DNA from: Gammaproteobacteria bacterium
GTDB taxonomy: Bacteria; Pseudomonadota; Gammaproteobacteria; GRL18
Assembly (NCBI GenBank): GCA_024511395.1
Contig: JANELJ010000100.1
Span: 1 to 7,584 of the forward strand
Length of the DNA: 7,584 nucleotides
Direction: 5' to 3'
Positions 1-7,170 of this stretch are shown here, piece after piece. Each line of letters begins with the position of its first letter. Position 1 is the first letter of the stretch. The notes beneath the pieces are model-generated. The model saw only the letters and a program-made list of their open reading frames with translations, was not told the DNA's origin and did no database searches. The translations under genes and the position numbers were made by a program.

Positions 1-167
1 CGGTTCCTGTTACGGACTATCGGTTAACTGAGGTAATCAATAAATTTTAAATGATTCTCCTTTTTGGGGGAGCTGAAACTCTAAACTTTAGTTAATTTAA
101 TTGTTGGCATTATAGGCTGGTCTGGCGAAAATGGAAACTTAAACGAGAACTGGCTTATGAAGAACTT

Positions 168-1106
168 ATGGAAGCAATGATACCCAAACTGTTTATCCTT
201 ACCGCTGAAGCCAGTATTGTCCTGCTGTTAATTCTGCTGATGGTCTTTATTTTCAGTAGCAAGGCCAGACGCAAGGATGTTAAAGCTGCTAATGAACTGG
301 TCAGAGGCTATGTAAAAAGCAAGGAAGAACGCATTACCGCCATAAAAAACATTCTGTCAAGAATTGGCTTTTTCGGGGGTGCTGATGCCCAGGCAGAAAA
401 ACTTTATGATGAGGAAAAAGACCTGATTAAGGAGTTTGTTACCCTTTACCTTAAACATGACACTTATCGCCTGTTGGAATATTCTGAAACCGTTGGCGAA
501 GTAAACAACACATTTCTAAAAGTATCCGGCTCTGCACAGGCAGCAGCACCTGAAGCGGTTAATGATGTTTCTGCCGCCGAAGAAAATACTAACACCACCA
601 TTATGGCTCGAGAACAGGCGGAATTAAATGAAGCCCATCTTAATGAACTGTCTGAGCTGCACCTGAAAAACACCGAACTGAATGAACACCTGTTCGAAGC
701 ACTGGAAACCGTAACCTCTTTAATGACTGAACACGGTAAAAAAACTGGACAGGAAGTGGAAAGCAATGCCCAAAAAATCCTGAAGGCTATTATTTACCTG
801 CGTGACAACCGACTGGGTAATGAAAAAGGTCCATCCGCCATGGCTCCTTCACCGCAGGATGATCATGACAAGGTGGATACGCCATGGTCCATTGATCTGG
901 CAGAAAAAGATGCTACCCTGGATGACAGTCCTGCTGTCAACCTAGATATCAGTGATGAACTGGATACTGATCTCGATAAAGCAGACTCTCTGGTTAGCCA
1001 AGAGCCAGAGGCAAATACAGCAGAACCTGAAATGGAACCGGCAATTGAGGATGAAGCTCCCTGGGCTGCGGCACTGGCTGAACAGGAGCAGGCAGAAAAA
1101 AAATAA
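168..1106 (+). CDS. Membrane-anchored coiled-coil protein with acidic tail, function unknown
   Basis: I do not recognise this 312-residue protein. One hydrophobic span at about residues 8-31 is followed by a basic stretch (KARRK), so the bulk is probably cytoplasmic behind an N-terminal anchor. Residues about 35-115 are mixed charged helix. Residues about 147-190 are rich in E, L, N and H with heptad-like leucines, suggesting a coiled coil. From about 225 onward the chain is acidic and probably disordered. That tail carries two copies of a PWxxxLAE motif (P239-W240...E246 and P298-W299...E305). The start is uncertain: ATG 168 and ATG 177 are both possible, neither has a strong ribosome site, and the frame is open back to a stop at 93-95 with no better start. 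It ends 3 bases before sbcB, so the two are probably co-transcribed and translationally coupled. No enzymatic motif is visible. Confidence 0.82.
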   Translation: MEAMIPKLFILTAEASIVLLLILLMVFIFSSKARRKDVKAANELVRGYVKSKEERITAIKNILSRIGFFGGADAQAEKLYDEEKDLIKEFVTLYLKHDTYRLLEYSETVGEVNNTFLKVSGSAQAAAPEAVNDVSAAEENTNTTIMAREQAELNEAHLNELSELHLKNTELNEHLFEALETVTSLMTEHGKKTGQEVESNAQKILKAIIYLRDNRLGNEKGPSAMAPSPQDDHDKVDTPWSIDLAEKDATLDDSPAVNLDISDELDTDLDKADSLVSQEPEANTAEPEMEPAIEDEAPWAAALAEQEQAEKK

Positions 1107-1109
1107 ACC

Positions 1110-2564
1110 ATGCCAAACCCCAACACTACTCCAGCCGGAACACTATACTGGCACGATTATGAAACCTTTGGAACCGATCCGCAGCGGGAACATCCAGCAC
1201 AGTTTGCCGGTATACGTACCGATGAAGAACTAAATATAATAGGTGAGCCACTGGTTATATACTGCCGGCCGGCTAATGATTTTCTGCCTAATCCCCAGGC
1301 CTGCTTGGTCACCGGTATAACACCACAGAATGCCCGCCAGCAGGGACTGATTGAAGCAGAATTTATCCGTCGTATTCAAAAAGAAATGGCGCAGCCCAAT
1401 ACCTGTACCACCGGTTATAACAATATCCGTTTTGATGACGAGTTTACCCGTAATACCCTGTATCGTAATTTCTATGACCCTTATGCCAGAGAATGGCAAA
1501 ACGGTAATTCACGCTGGGATATTCTGGATTTACTCAGAGTAACCCATGCCCTGCGTCCTGAAGGTATTACCTGGCCCAAACGCGATGACGGACAGACCAG
1601 TTTCAGACTGGAAAAACTCACTGAAGCCAACCATATCAGTCACGAATCCGCACACAATGCGCTATCCGATGTGATTGCCACTATTGAAGTGGCCAAACTG
1701 GTTAAAAACACTCAGCCAAGGCTGTATCAGTATGTTTATGAGCATCGTTTCAAATACCGTATTCAGGAACTCTTTGACCGTTATAAACAGACACCGCTGA
1801 TACATATCAGCGGTATGTACTCGGCACAAAAGGGTCATATCGGCATTGTGATCCCGGTAGCCGTTGATGCCCGTAACAAAAATACCGTTATTGTTTATGA
1901 ACTGCATCATGATCCTAAAGCATTACTCAAAATGGATGCCGAACAGATAAAGTATTTTACCTTTACATCTAAGGATGATCTGGCTGAAGGAGAACAGCGG
2001 CTGCCCCTGAAAACCATTCATATCAATAAGTGTCCCGTTGTGGTTCCACTGAACACCCTGACCCCGGAAGCCATTAAACAATGGCAGATTGATTTACCCA
2101 TATGCAAAAAAAATCTTGAGACTCTGTTAAGCGATCAAAGCCTCTCAGAACGAATACAAAGTGCTTTTCAGACCGAGTATACAGATACATCAAATGATCC
2201 GGACTTACAATTGTATTCCGGTGGATTTTTCTCTCCGGCCGATCAGGCACGTATGCAGCAGATCAGACAAAGCAGTATTGAAGAACTGGACAGTCTGCAG
2301 TTTAACTTTGACGATCCCCGCTTGGATGAAATGTTTTTTCGTTATCGCTGTCGTAATTATCCAGACACTTTATTATTAAATGAATTACAACGCTGGGATG
2401 AATATCGTATCCAGCGCATAACGGCCCCTGAGGGCAGTGCTTCAATAAAGCTGGATCAATATCGGCAGGAACTTGAAGAATTAAAAAAACAGTATGCTGA
2501 TAATGATAAGGTGATGTCGATCCTTGATCAGCTTCAGCAATATCCGGCTGAAATTGGACTTTAA
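1110..2564 (+). CDS. sbcB: Exodeoxyribonuclease I (3'-5' ssDNA exonuclease)
   Basis: This encodes exonuclease I, which degrades single-stranded DNA processively from 3' ends and acts in recombination, mismatch repair and suppression of RecBC defects in the cytoplasm. The 484-residue length is close to the E. coli enzyme (about 475). The DEDDh nuclease signature is complete: D16 and E18 in HDYETFG, D109 in NIRFDDEF, and H182 with D187 in SAHNALSDV. Each is offset by one from the E. coli catalytic residues as I recall them (D15, E17, D108, H181, D186). Further family segments include NSRWDILDLLR and the C-terminal helical part with RYRCRNYP. The start ATG follows the stop of the upstream membrane-protein gene by 3 bases. 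A purine-rich stretch inside the end of that gene may serve as the ribosome site. Nothing looks damaged. Confidence 0.97.
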   Translation: MPNPNTTPAGTLYWHDYETFGTDPQREHPAQFAGIRTDEELNIIGEPLVIYCRPANDFLPNPQACLVTGITPQNARQQGLIEAEFIRRIQKEMAQPNTCTTGYNNIRFDDEFTRNTLYRNFYDPYAREWQNGNSRWDILDLLRVTHALRPEGITWPKRDDGQTSFRLEKLTEANHISHESAHNALSDVIATIEVAKLVKNTQPRLYQYVYEHRFKYRIQELFDRYKQTPLIHISGMYSAQKGHIGIVIPVAVDARNKNTVIVYELHHDPKALLKMDAEQIKYFTFTSKDDLAEGEQRLPLKTIHINKCPVVVPLNTLTPEAIKQWQIDLPICKKNLETLLSDQSLSERIQSAFQTEYTDTSNDPDLQLYSGGFFSPADQARMQQIRQSSIEELDSLQFNFDDPRLDEMFFRYRCRNYPDTLLLNELQRWDEYRIQRITAPEGSASIKLDQYRQELEELKKQYADNDKVMSILDQLQQYPAEIGL

Positions 2565-2567
2565 AAA

Positions 2568-2608
2568 CCCCCTCACCCTAACCCTAACCCTCTCCCAGAG
2601 GGAGAGGG
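2568..2608. repeat. C-rich intergenic repeat ending in a 9-bp perfect hairpin; possible terminator for sbcB
   Basis: Three bases after the sbcB stop there is a C-rich tract with tandem CCCTAA units. It runs into the perfect inverted repeat CCCTCTCCC (2588-2596) / GGGAGAGGG (2600-2608) with loop AGA. Sequences of this kind (CCCTCACCCTAACCCTCTCCC...) recur between genes in many gammaproteobacterial genomes, as I remember them, so this is probably one copy of a dispersed family. The hairpin could end sbcB transcripts, but no T-run follows, so rho-independent termination is doubtful. Confidence 0.7.
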
Positions 2609-2635
2609 AACAAATGGATAAACACAAATATAGCC

Positions 2636-3280
2636 ATGTCTTGCACTGAAAGTTTTAATGTGATTGAAATTGTTTATGCTGACAACTATCTTGTGGTTGT
2701 TAATAAACCCACCCTGCTGCTTTCAGTCCCGGGTCGGGGTGAGGATAAACAGGATTGCCTGATCAGCCGTCTGACCGTTAAATTTCCTTCCATTCTAACT
2801 GTGCACCGGCTTGACTGGGAAACTTCCGGTCTGACTATGCTGGCTCTGAATAAAGACATTCACCGACAGTTAAGCCGGCAGTTTCAGGAACGGGAAGTAA
2901 ACAAGGAATACATTGCGGTGGTTTATGGGCATCCCGAGCATGATCAGGGCGAAATTAATCTGCCACTGCGCTGTGACTGGGAGAACCGTCCCCGTCAGAT
3001 AGTGGACCCTGTTCAGGGAAAAGCCTCTCAAACTTTCTGGCAATGCCTGGAATGTTTATCCGATCGCAGCCGGATTTTATTAAAACCGGTGACTGGACGC
3101 TCTCATCAGTTAAGAGTGCATTTACAGCAACTGGGTCACCCGATTCTGGGTGACCCTCTCTATGCTCATCCCCAGGCACTTAATATGGCAGAGCGATTAT
3201 TATTACATGCTAGCCAACTAGAATTTAAGCACCCTGCAAATGGAGAAATGATTAAGTTCTGTTCACCGGTCCCTTTTTAA
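2636..3280 (+). CDS. rluA: RluA-family pseudouridine synthase (23S rRNA/tRNA)
   Basis: This 214-residue protein converts uridine to pseudouridine in RNA. E. coli RluA (219 residues) modifies U746 of 23S rRNA and U32 of several tRNAs. Length and motifs fit RluA better than the longer RluC/RluD, because there is no N-terminal S4 domain and the protein opens directly on the VVNKP...LLSVPGRG segment (residues 20-35). The catalytic motif HRLDWETSG lies at residues 57-65, with D60 as the expected nucleophile. Also present are REVNKEYIAVVYGHP, LRCDWENRPRQ, the KPVTGRSHQLRVHL...LGHPILGDPLYA block and the C-terminal LLLHA. ATG 2636 is chosen because the only upstream open stretch contains no start codon. 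The Shine-Dalgarno is weak. Exact target sites are inferred from the family only. Confidence 0.93.
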   Translation: MSCTESFNVIEIVYADNYLVVVNKPTLLLSVPGRGEDKQDCLISRLTVKFPSILTVHRLDWETSGLTMLALNKDIHRQLSRQFQEREVNKEYIAVVYGHPEHDQGEINLPLRCDWENRPRQIVDPVQGKASQTFWQCLECLSDRSRILLKPVTGRSHQLRVHLQQLGHPILGDPLYAHPQALNMAERLLLHASQLEFKHPANGEMIKFCSPVPF

Positions 3281-3471
3281 ATCATTAAGACAGCTCTCTC
3301 CTCAATAAAAACCAAGTATTTGTATACAGAATTTTTATAGGGCATTTATTTTAGCTTTGCACCGTTGTAGTTCATAAATGACTAATATAGATTGATCAAA
3401 CTTCGACCACCTTTTATGGATAAAGTTCATAATCAATAGCTTATTTTCCATCTCACCAGCAAAAAACTAAA

Positions 3472-3487
3472 TGGCATAATTATTGCT
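3472..3487 (+). promoter_or_regulatory. Sigma-54 (-24/-12) promoter candidate for hao
   Basis: TGGCATAATTATTGCT matches the sigma-54 consensus TGGCAC-N5-TTGCW with a single deviation in the -24 element (T for C). The spacing is right: GG at 3473-3474 and GC at 3485-3486 are separated by ten bases. The predicted start is near 3498, giving a leader of about 50 bases before ATG 3550. It lies upstream of an operon for respiratory or nitrogen chemistry, where sigma-54 with an enhancer-binding activator is plausible. The activator gene is not in the window. Confidence 0.6.
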
Positions 3488-3535
3488 AAAACTTGTAGGA
3501 TAAACGTATTAATTCAATCCCCTTACCACAAGAAT

Positions 3536-3540
3536 GAGGT
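3536..3540 (+). promoter_or_regulatory. Ribosome binding site of hao
   Basis: GAGGT lies 9 bases before ATG 3550, a normal Shine-Dalgarno spacing. It supports this start, which also gives a proper signal peptide. Confidence 0.7.
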
Positions 3541-3549
3541 ATTTTTTAA

Positions 3550-5076
3550 ATGAAAATAAACTCCCTGAGGACAATAAGAAAGCTTGCCTTGGGCGCATCT
3601 TTCCTGCTATTTGCATTGTCCATTCCCCTGCATGCTCTGGCGGCTAAAACCACAGCCACCGGTACTGCGCCCAAAGAAGAAGATACTTTTAAAATAAACA
3701 TGGGCCTGAAGCGCCTGAGTAATGAAAGTAAAACCTGTGCATCCTGCCACAAGGAAAAAACTCCAGCTATTTATGGTCAGTGGGGTAATTCCAAGCATTT
3801 TGGTGCTAATGTTGGTTGTTATGAATGTCATAAGGCTGAAAAATCCGATAAAGATGCCATTATGCATAAGGATTTTGTTATCTCTCCCCTTGTTTCCCCC
3901 AAGGATTGTGGCGAGTGTCACAAGCAGGTAGTTAAAGAATTTGATGCCAGCCATCATGCTTCTGCCGGTAATATCCTCGGTTCTCTGGATAATGTTCTGG
4001 CTGAAGTGGTTGAAGGCAGCCCAACCCTAAATGGTACTTCACCAGTTACCACCATTGGTTGTGGCGGTTGTCATGGTACTATTATACGTGTTAATTCAGA
4101 CGGTACTCTGGATCCATCCAGCTGGCCTAATACCGGTGTTGGCCGTATTAACCCTGACGGTTCCAAAGGTTCCTGCTCTGCCTGTCACCTGCGTCATAAC
4201 TTTGATTCCGAACAGGCTCGTCATCCGGATAACTGCGGACGTTGTCACCTCGGTCCTGACCACCCACAAAAAGAAATCTATGAAGAATCTGCCCATGGTG
4301 TCGCTTTCCGCGCTCATAAAGATAAGATGAACATGGATTCTGCCAAATGGGTTGTAGGTGAAGACTATACTGCTGCACCTACCTGTGCCACCTGTCATAT
4401 GTCAGCCACACCAGACCTGCCAATCACTCATGATATCGGCGCCCGTATCTCTTGGAACCTGAGAGCACCTATCTCTACCAAGATTGATGCCAAGGCCATC
4501 AAGCAGGGCAAGAAGATCAAGCCATGGCTGGAACGTCGTAAGGACATGAAGAACGTCTGTCAAAACTGTCACGCCACCAGCACTGTGGATAACCACTTCC
4601 AGCAACTGGATGCATTTGTTGAAAACTATAACAACAAGTTTGCTATTCCAACCCGCAACCTGATCCAGAAGATGCTGCAAACCGGCCTGCTGGACAAGAC
4701 CAAGTTCAACGAAGAAGTAGAATGGAAATGGTTCCTGTTATGGCATCACGAAGGTCGTCGTGCCCGTCACGGTGCGGCTATGTTTGCACCTGATTATGCA
4801 CACTGGGAAGGCATGTTTGTAATGGCAGAACGCTTCTATCATGAAATTGTTCCGTCCATTAAGGATCGCATTAAGGAAGCACGAGAAGAAGGTAATATCA
4901 AGGGTGCAGATGAAGTTGAAAAACTGCTCAATGAAACTCTTGAGTCACCACTGCATCGCTGGTATCTGGGTAAAAAGCCACCTAAATTCTGGCGTCCCAT
5001 TGATGACGACAACCATGGTTTTAAAGTCAGCAAAAGCAACCCTACCGGTAAAAAGGTAGATGATAAAGCTAAATAA
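3550..5076 (+). CDS. hao: Octaheme c-type cytochrome, hydroxylamine oxidoreductase (Hao) family, periplasmic
   Basis: This 508-residue exported multiheme enzyme has a signal peptide at residues 1-31 (basic start, hydrophobic core, ALA cleavage motif). Eight CxxCH heme sites begin at C63, C90, C120, C171, C209, C229, C279 and C337. The Hao fold is recognisable from CGGCHG (fourth site, the expected catalytic heme), GRINPDGSKGSCSACHLRH, CHLGPDHPQ with EIYEESAHG, CHMS...THDIGARISW, and the C-terminal HHEGRRARHGAAMFAPDY. Y416 in PDYAHWEG sits where I expect the P460 cross-linking tyrosine of true Hao enzymes, and D237/H238 are candidate active-site residues; both assignments are from family memory. 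There is no C-terminal membrane anchor. Oxidative members convert hydroxylamine to NO or nitrite, hydrazine-active and reductive (nitrite to ammonium) members also exist, and the substrate cannot be fixed here. It is followed after 144 bases by its probable membrane partner. Confidence 0.94.
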   Translation: MKINSLRTIRKLALGASFLLFALSIPLHALAAKTTATGTAPKEEDTFKINMGLKRLSNESKTCASCHKEKTPAIYGQWGNSKHFGANVGCYECHKAEKSDKDAIMHKDFVISPLVSPKDCGECHKQVVKEFDASHHASAGNILGSLDNVLAEVVEGSPTLNGTSPVTTIGCGGCHGTIIRVNSDGTLDPSSWPNTGVGRINPDGSKGSCSACHLRHNFDSEQARHPDNCGRCHLGPDHPQKEIYEESAHGVAFRAHKDKMNMDSAKWVVGEDYTAAPTCATCHMSATPDLPITHDIGARISWNLRAPISTKIDAKAIKQGKKIKPWLERRKDMKNVCQNCHATSTVDNHFQQLDAFVENYNNKFAIPTRNLIQKMLQTGLLDKTKFNEEVEWKWFLLWHHEGRRARHGAAMFAPDYAHWEGMFVMAERFYHEIVPSIKDRIKEAREEGNIKGADEVEKLLNETLESPLHRWYLGKKPPKFWRPIDDDNHGFKVSKSNPTGKKVDDKAK

Positions 5077-5106
5077 TCCATAACTCCCATCTTATCGGAG
5101 TAATCA

Positions 5107-5135
5107 CTCTTCCCTGTAATTCCTGCAGGGAAGAG
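5107..5135 (+). promoter_or_regulatory. Upstream hairpin (possible antiterminator) between hao and the cytochrome b fusion gene
   Basis: The perfect 10-bp inverted repeat CTCTTCCCTG (5107-5116) / CAGGGAAGAG (5126-5135) encloses a 9-base loop. Its right arm shares AAGAG (5131-5135) with the left arm of the next hairpin, so the two cannot form together. It may also stabilise the 3' end of the hao message. Confidence 0.55.
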
Positions 5136-5177
5136 CTTATTAAAATATCCTGAGGGGTCTTTCAATAAGCTCTTTTT
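5131..5177 (+). terminator. Terminator-like hairpin with T-run between hao and the cytochrome b fusion gene
   Basis: The perfect 11-bp inverted repeat AAGAGCTTATT (5131-5141) / AATAAGCTCTT (5164-5174) is followed by T residues to 5177, where T5173-T5177 form the T-run. The loop is long (22 bases) but can pair further (AAA/TTT). It could be a partial terminator that lowers expression of the downstream gene relative to hao, or the terminator half of an attenuator together with the overlapping hairpin at 5107-5135. A weaker inverted repeat, TTTAACT (5175-5181) / AGTTAAA (5198-5204), follows directly. Confidence 0.6.
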
Positions 5178-5220
5178 AACTCGCTCTTTTAATTATTAGT
5201 TAAAGCAGTAAACATATATC

Positions 5221-7170
5221 ATGCGAATATCAAAATTTTTTCCCGCAATTATCAGTCTGATTGCAATTTTAACCAGTATTAGCAGTCTCCAGGCTAAATC
5301 CTTTCCGGATTCCGAATGTACCGAATGTCATAATGAAAAAGGCTTCAGTGTACCTCTGGGAGAGTACGGTGAACTGGGCAAACAAAAACTGTACACCGAC
5401 TACGATTTTTTTAAGGGCAGTGTACATGGACAACTGCAATGTACCGACTGCCATAATGATATTGAAAAAGTCCCCCATCGTAAGAACGGCCTGGGTTCTG
5501 TAGACTGTATCAGCTGCCATGAAAAACTTGACGATGAAGGTTCTCTGGCCGCTAAACGCAGAAATTCCCTGTTTGGCGGTTCACCACCCAGACGTATTGT
5601 GGTTTATACCAAGGAATACCAGTTATCCGCTCATAATGATAAAAGCGTTAAAAATAACGCCACCTGTGCTACCTGCCATACTGCTCACTATGTCTATCCT
5701 TCCGATGACAAGCGTTCCAGTGTCTATCGTCTGAAGTCACCGGAACTGTGTGGATCCTGTCATGAAAAAGCTCTTAAGGAATATCGTCAGTCCATGCATG
5801 GGGCCGCTTTAAAAACCCCATGGAAGGGAGATTCCGCAACCTGTGCAGATTGTCATTCGGCTCACCAGATCAGTGATCTTTCCAAATTACCGGCTCACCG
5901 AGTGATTACCGAAGGCTGTGGTGAATGCCATGTTGACGAGCTGGATGGTTATATGTCCAGCCCGCACGGTCAGCTGGCCTGGCATGGCGATAAAAAAGCA
6001 CCCCGTTGTGTAGACTGTCATGAAGGCCATACTATTACTCATGTTGATGATCCCCGTTCTCCGGTTAACCCGGCCAATAAGGTTAAAACCTGCCAAGAAT
6101 GCCATAAAAAGGCTAATGAGAATTTTGCCAAATACAACCCGCACGGTACCACTAATAATTTCGAAAAGTATCCTGAATTATGGATCATTGCCAAGGGCAT
6201 GGCTTTTCTGATTATTCTGGTACTGCTGTTTTTCTACCTGCATTCTGTTTTATGGTTCTGGTGTGAGAAAAAAGAACGCCCGGTTATTTATCAGCGCAGT
6301 GATTCACGCAGTTATCCCATTCGTATCAAGCCGGAGAAAAAACACAGCGGTATCTATTTCCAGCGTTTCCCCTGGTACTGGCGTATTAACCACTGGATGC
6401 TGAGTCTGTCCCTGATGTTCTTGGTCTTTACCGGTATGGTGGTTATGTATCCTAATACCCACTGGGCCATGACTCTGGTTCCTCTGCTGGGCGGCATGGG
6501 TACACTTAATAATCTGCATCACTGGGCCGGTCTGATCTTTATGCTGGCGATATTTGGCCATGCCGGTATTGTGCTGTATAAGATCTTCACCAGTAAGGAA
6601 AAGTTTGACTGGTTCGGTCCAAACTCTCTATTACCACGCAAGAAAGACTGGGAAGATATGAAAGGCCAGTTCCGCTGGTATTTCGGCAAAGGACCACAGC
6701 CCCGTTTTGACCGCTGGACTTACTGGGAAAAATTTGACTACTGGGCCGTTTACTGGGGTGCCTTTGTTATTGGTACTTCCGGTATTCTGTTATGGTTTGC
6801 AGAAGATATCGGCCAGTATATCCCCGGCTGGATCTTTAATGTCGCCACTATTGCCCATGGTCTGGAAGCTTTCCTGGCCGTACTGACCCTGTTTGTGGTG
6901 CACTTCTTTAACAACCATTTCAGACCCGCCAAGTTCCCTCTGGATACCGTCATGTTTACCGGTGTCTGGGATCTGGAAGAGCTGAAAGAAGAGCGTCCTG
7001 AAGAATATGAACGCCTGAAGACTACCGGTGAGCTGGACAAACTAATTGTTAAAGGCCCATCAAAAAGATGGAATATAGTATCCCATATTCTCGGTTTTAC
7101 CCTGCTGGGTATTGGCCTGATACTACTGATTATGGTAGTGGACGGGTATATTGATCATGGCCTGTTTTAA
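5221..7170 (+). CDS. Nonaheme cytochrome c fused to six-helix b-type cytochrome (probable quinone-linked redox partner of Hao)
   Basis: This 649-residue protein has two halves. After a signal peptide (residues 1-25, ending LQA) comes a periplasmic domain with nine CxxCH sites starting at C33, C74, C96, C149, C177, C208, C233, C263 and C291. The second half has membrane helices at about 322-346, 390-410, 433-456, 507-527, 541-565 and 618-641, resembling the b-type subunits of formate dehydrogenases, Ni/Fe hydrogenases and thiosulfate reductases. Histidines suited to bind heme b are H391, H433/H434, H447, H546 and H561. With periplasmic hemes, the cytoplasmic loops (KKERP..., 457-505, 568-617) are charged as expected. 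I infer that it passes electrons between the quinone pool and periplasmic Hao, in either direction. It lies 144 bases after hao and is probably in the same operon. ATG 5221 gives a good signal peptide but has no clear Shine-Dalgarno sequence. I know no standard gene symbol for this fusion. Confidence 0.92.
   Translation: MRISKFFPAIISLIAILTSISSLQAKSFPDSECTECHNEKGFSVPLGEYGELGKQKLYTDYDFFKGSVHGQLQCTDCHNDIEKVPHRKNGLGSVDCISCHEKLDDEGSLAAKRRNSLFGGSPPRRIVVYTKEYQLSAHNDKSVKNNATCATCHTAHYVYPSDDKRSSVYRLKSPELCGSCHEKALKEYRQSMHGAALKTPWKGDSATCADCHSAHQISDLSKLPAHRVITEGCGECHVDELDGYMSSPHGQLAWHGDKKAPRCVDCHEGHTITHVDDPRSPVNPANKVKTCQECHKKANENFAKYNPHGTTNNFEKYPELWIIAKGMAFLIILVLLFFYLHSVLWFWCEKKERPVIYQRSDSRSYPIRIKPEKKHSGIYFQRFPWYWRINHWMLSLSLMFLVFTGMVVMYPNTHWAMTLVPLLGGMGTLNNLHHWAGLIFMLAIFGHAGIVLYKIFTSKEKFDWFGPNSLLPRKKDWEDMKGQFRWYFGKGPQPRFDRWTYWEKFDYWAVYWGAFVIGTSGILLWFAEDIGQYIPGWIFNVATIAHGLEAFLAVLTLFVVHFFNNHFRPAKFPLDTVMFTGVWDLEELKEERPEEYERLKTTGELDKLIVKGPSKRWNIVSHILGFTLLGIGLILLIMVVDGYIDHGLF

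Noticed and set aside
3..50. Open stretch ending in a stop at 48-50 that could be the 3' end of an upstream gene.
   Set aside because: Only 15 codons (ending TEVINKF) are visible and other frames are open nearly as far, so no gene can be supported.
53..73. Possible weak hairpin (CTCC ... GGAG) as a terminator before the first gene.
   Set aside because: The stem is about four pairs and no T-run follows it.
85..113. Possible sigma-70 promoter (CATTAT near 108) for the first two genes.
   Set aside because: The -10 has four of six matches and no credible -35 lies at the right distance.
96..167. In-frame upstream extension of the membrane-protein gene.
   Set aside because: It contains no ATG, GTG or TTG start in frame, and the hydrophobic span begins naturally right after ATG 168.
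2581..2592. CCCTAA units as a CRISPR or telomere-like array.
   Set aside because: There are only about two exact units with no spacers; the tract is better explained as part of the intergenic hairpin repeat.
3392..3399. TTGATCAA as an FNR/Crp-type operator.
   Set aside because: The half sites are fused without the four-base spacer that FNR sites require.
4096..4398. Minus-strand and alternate-frame open stretches inside the cytochrome genes.
   Set aside because: They overlap clear CxxCH-bearing coding sequence and show no domain of their own, so they are shadows.
5221..7170. Reading the fusion protein as two genes joined by an error.
   Set aside because: The frame is continuous, and the c-type domain runs into the first membrane helix through a short linker with no stop or frame change.
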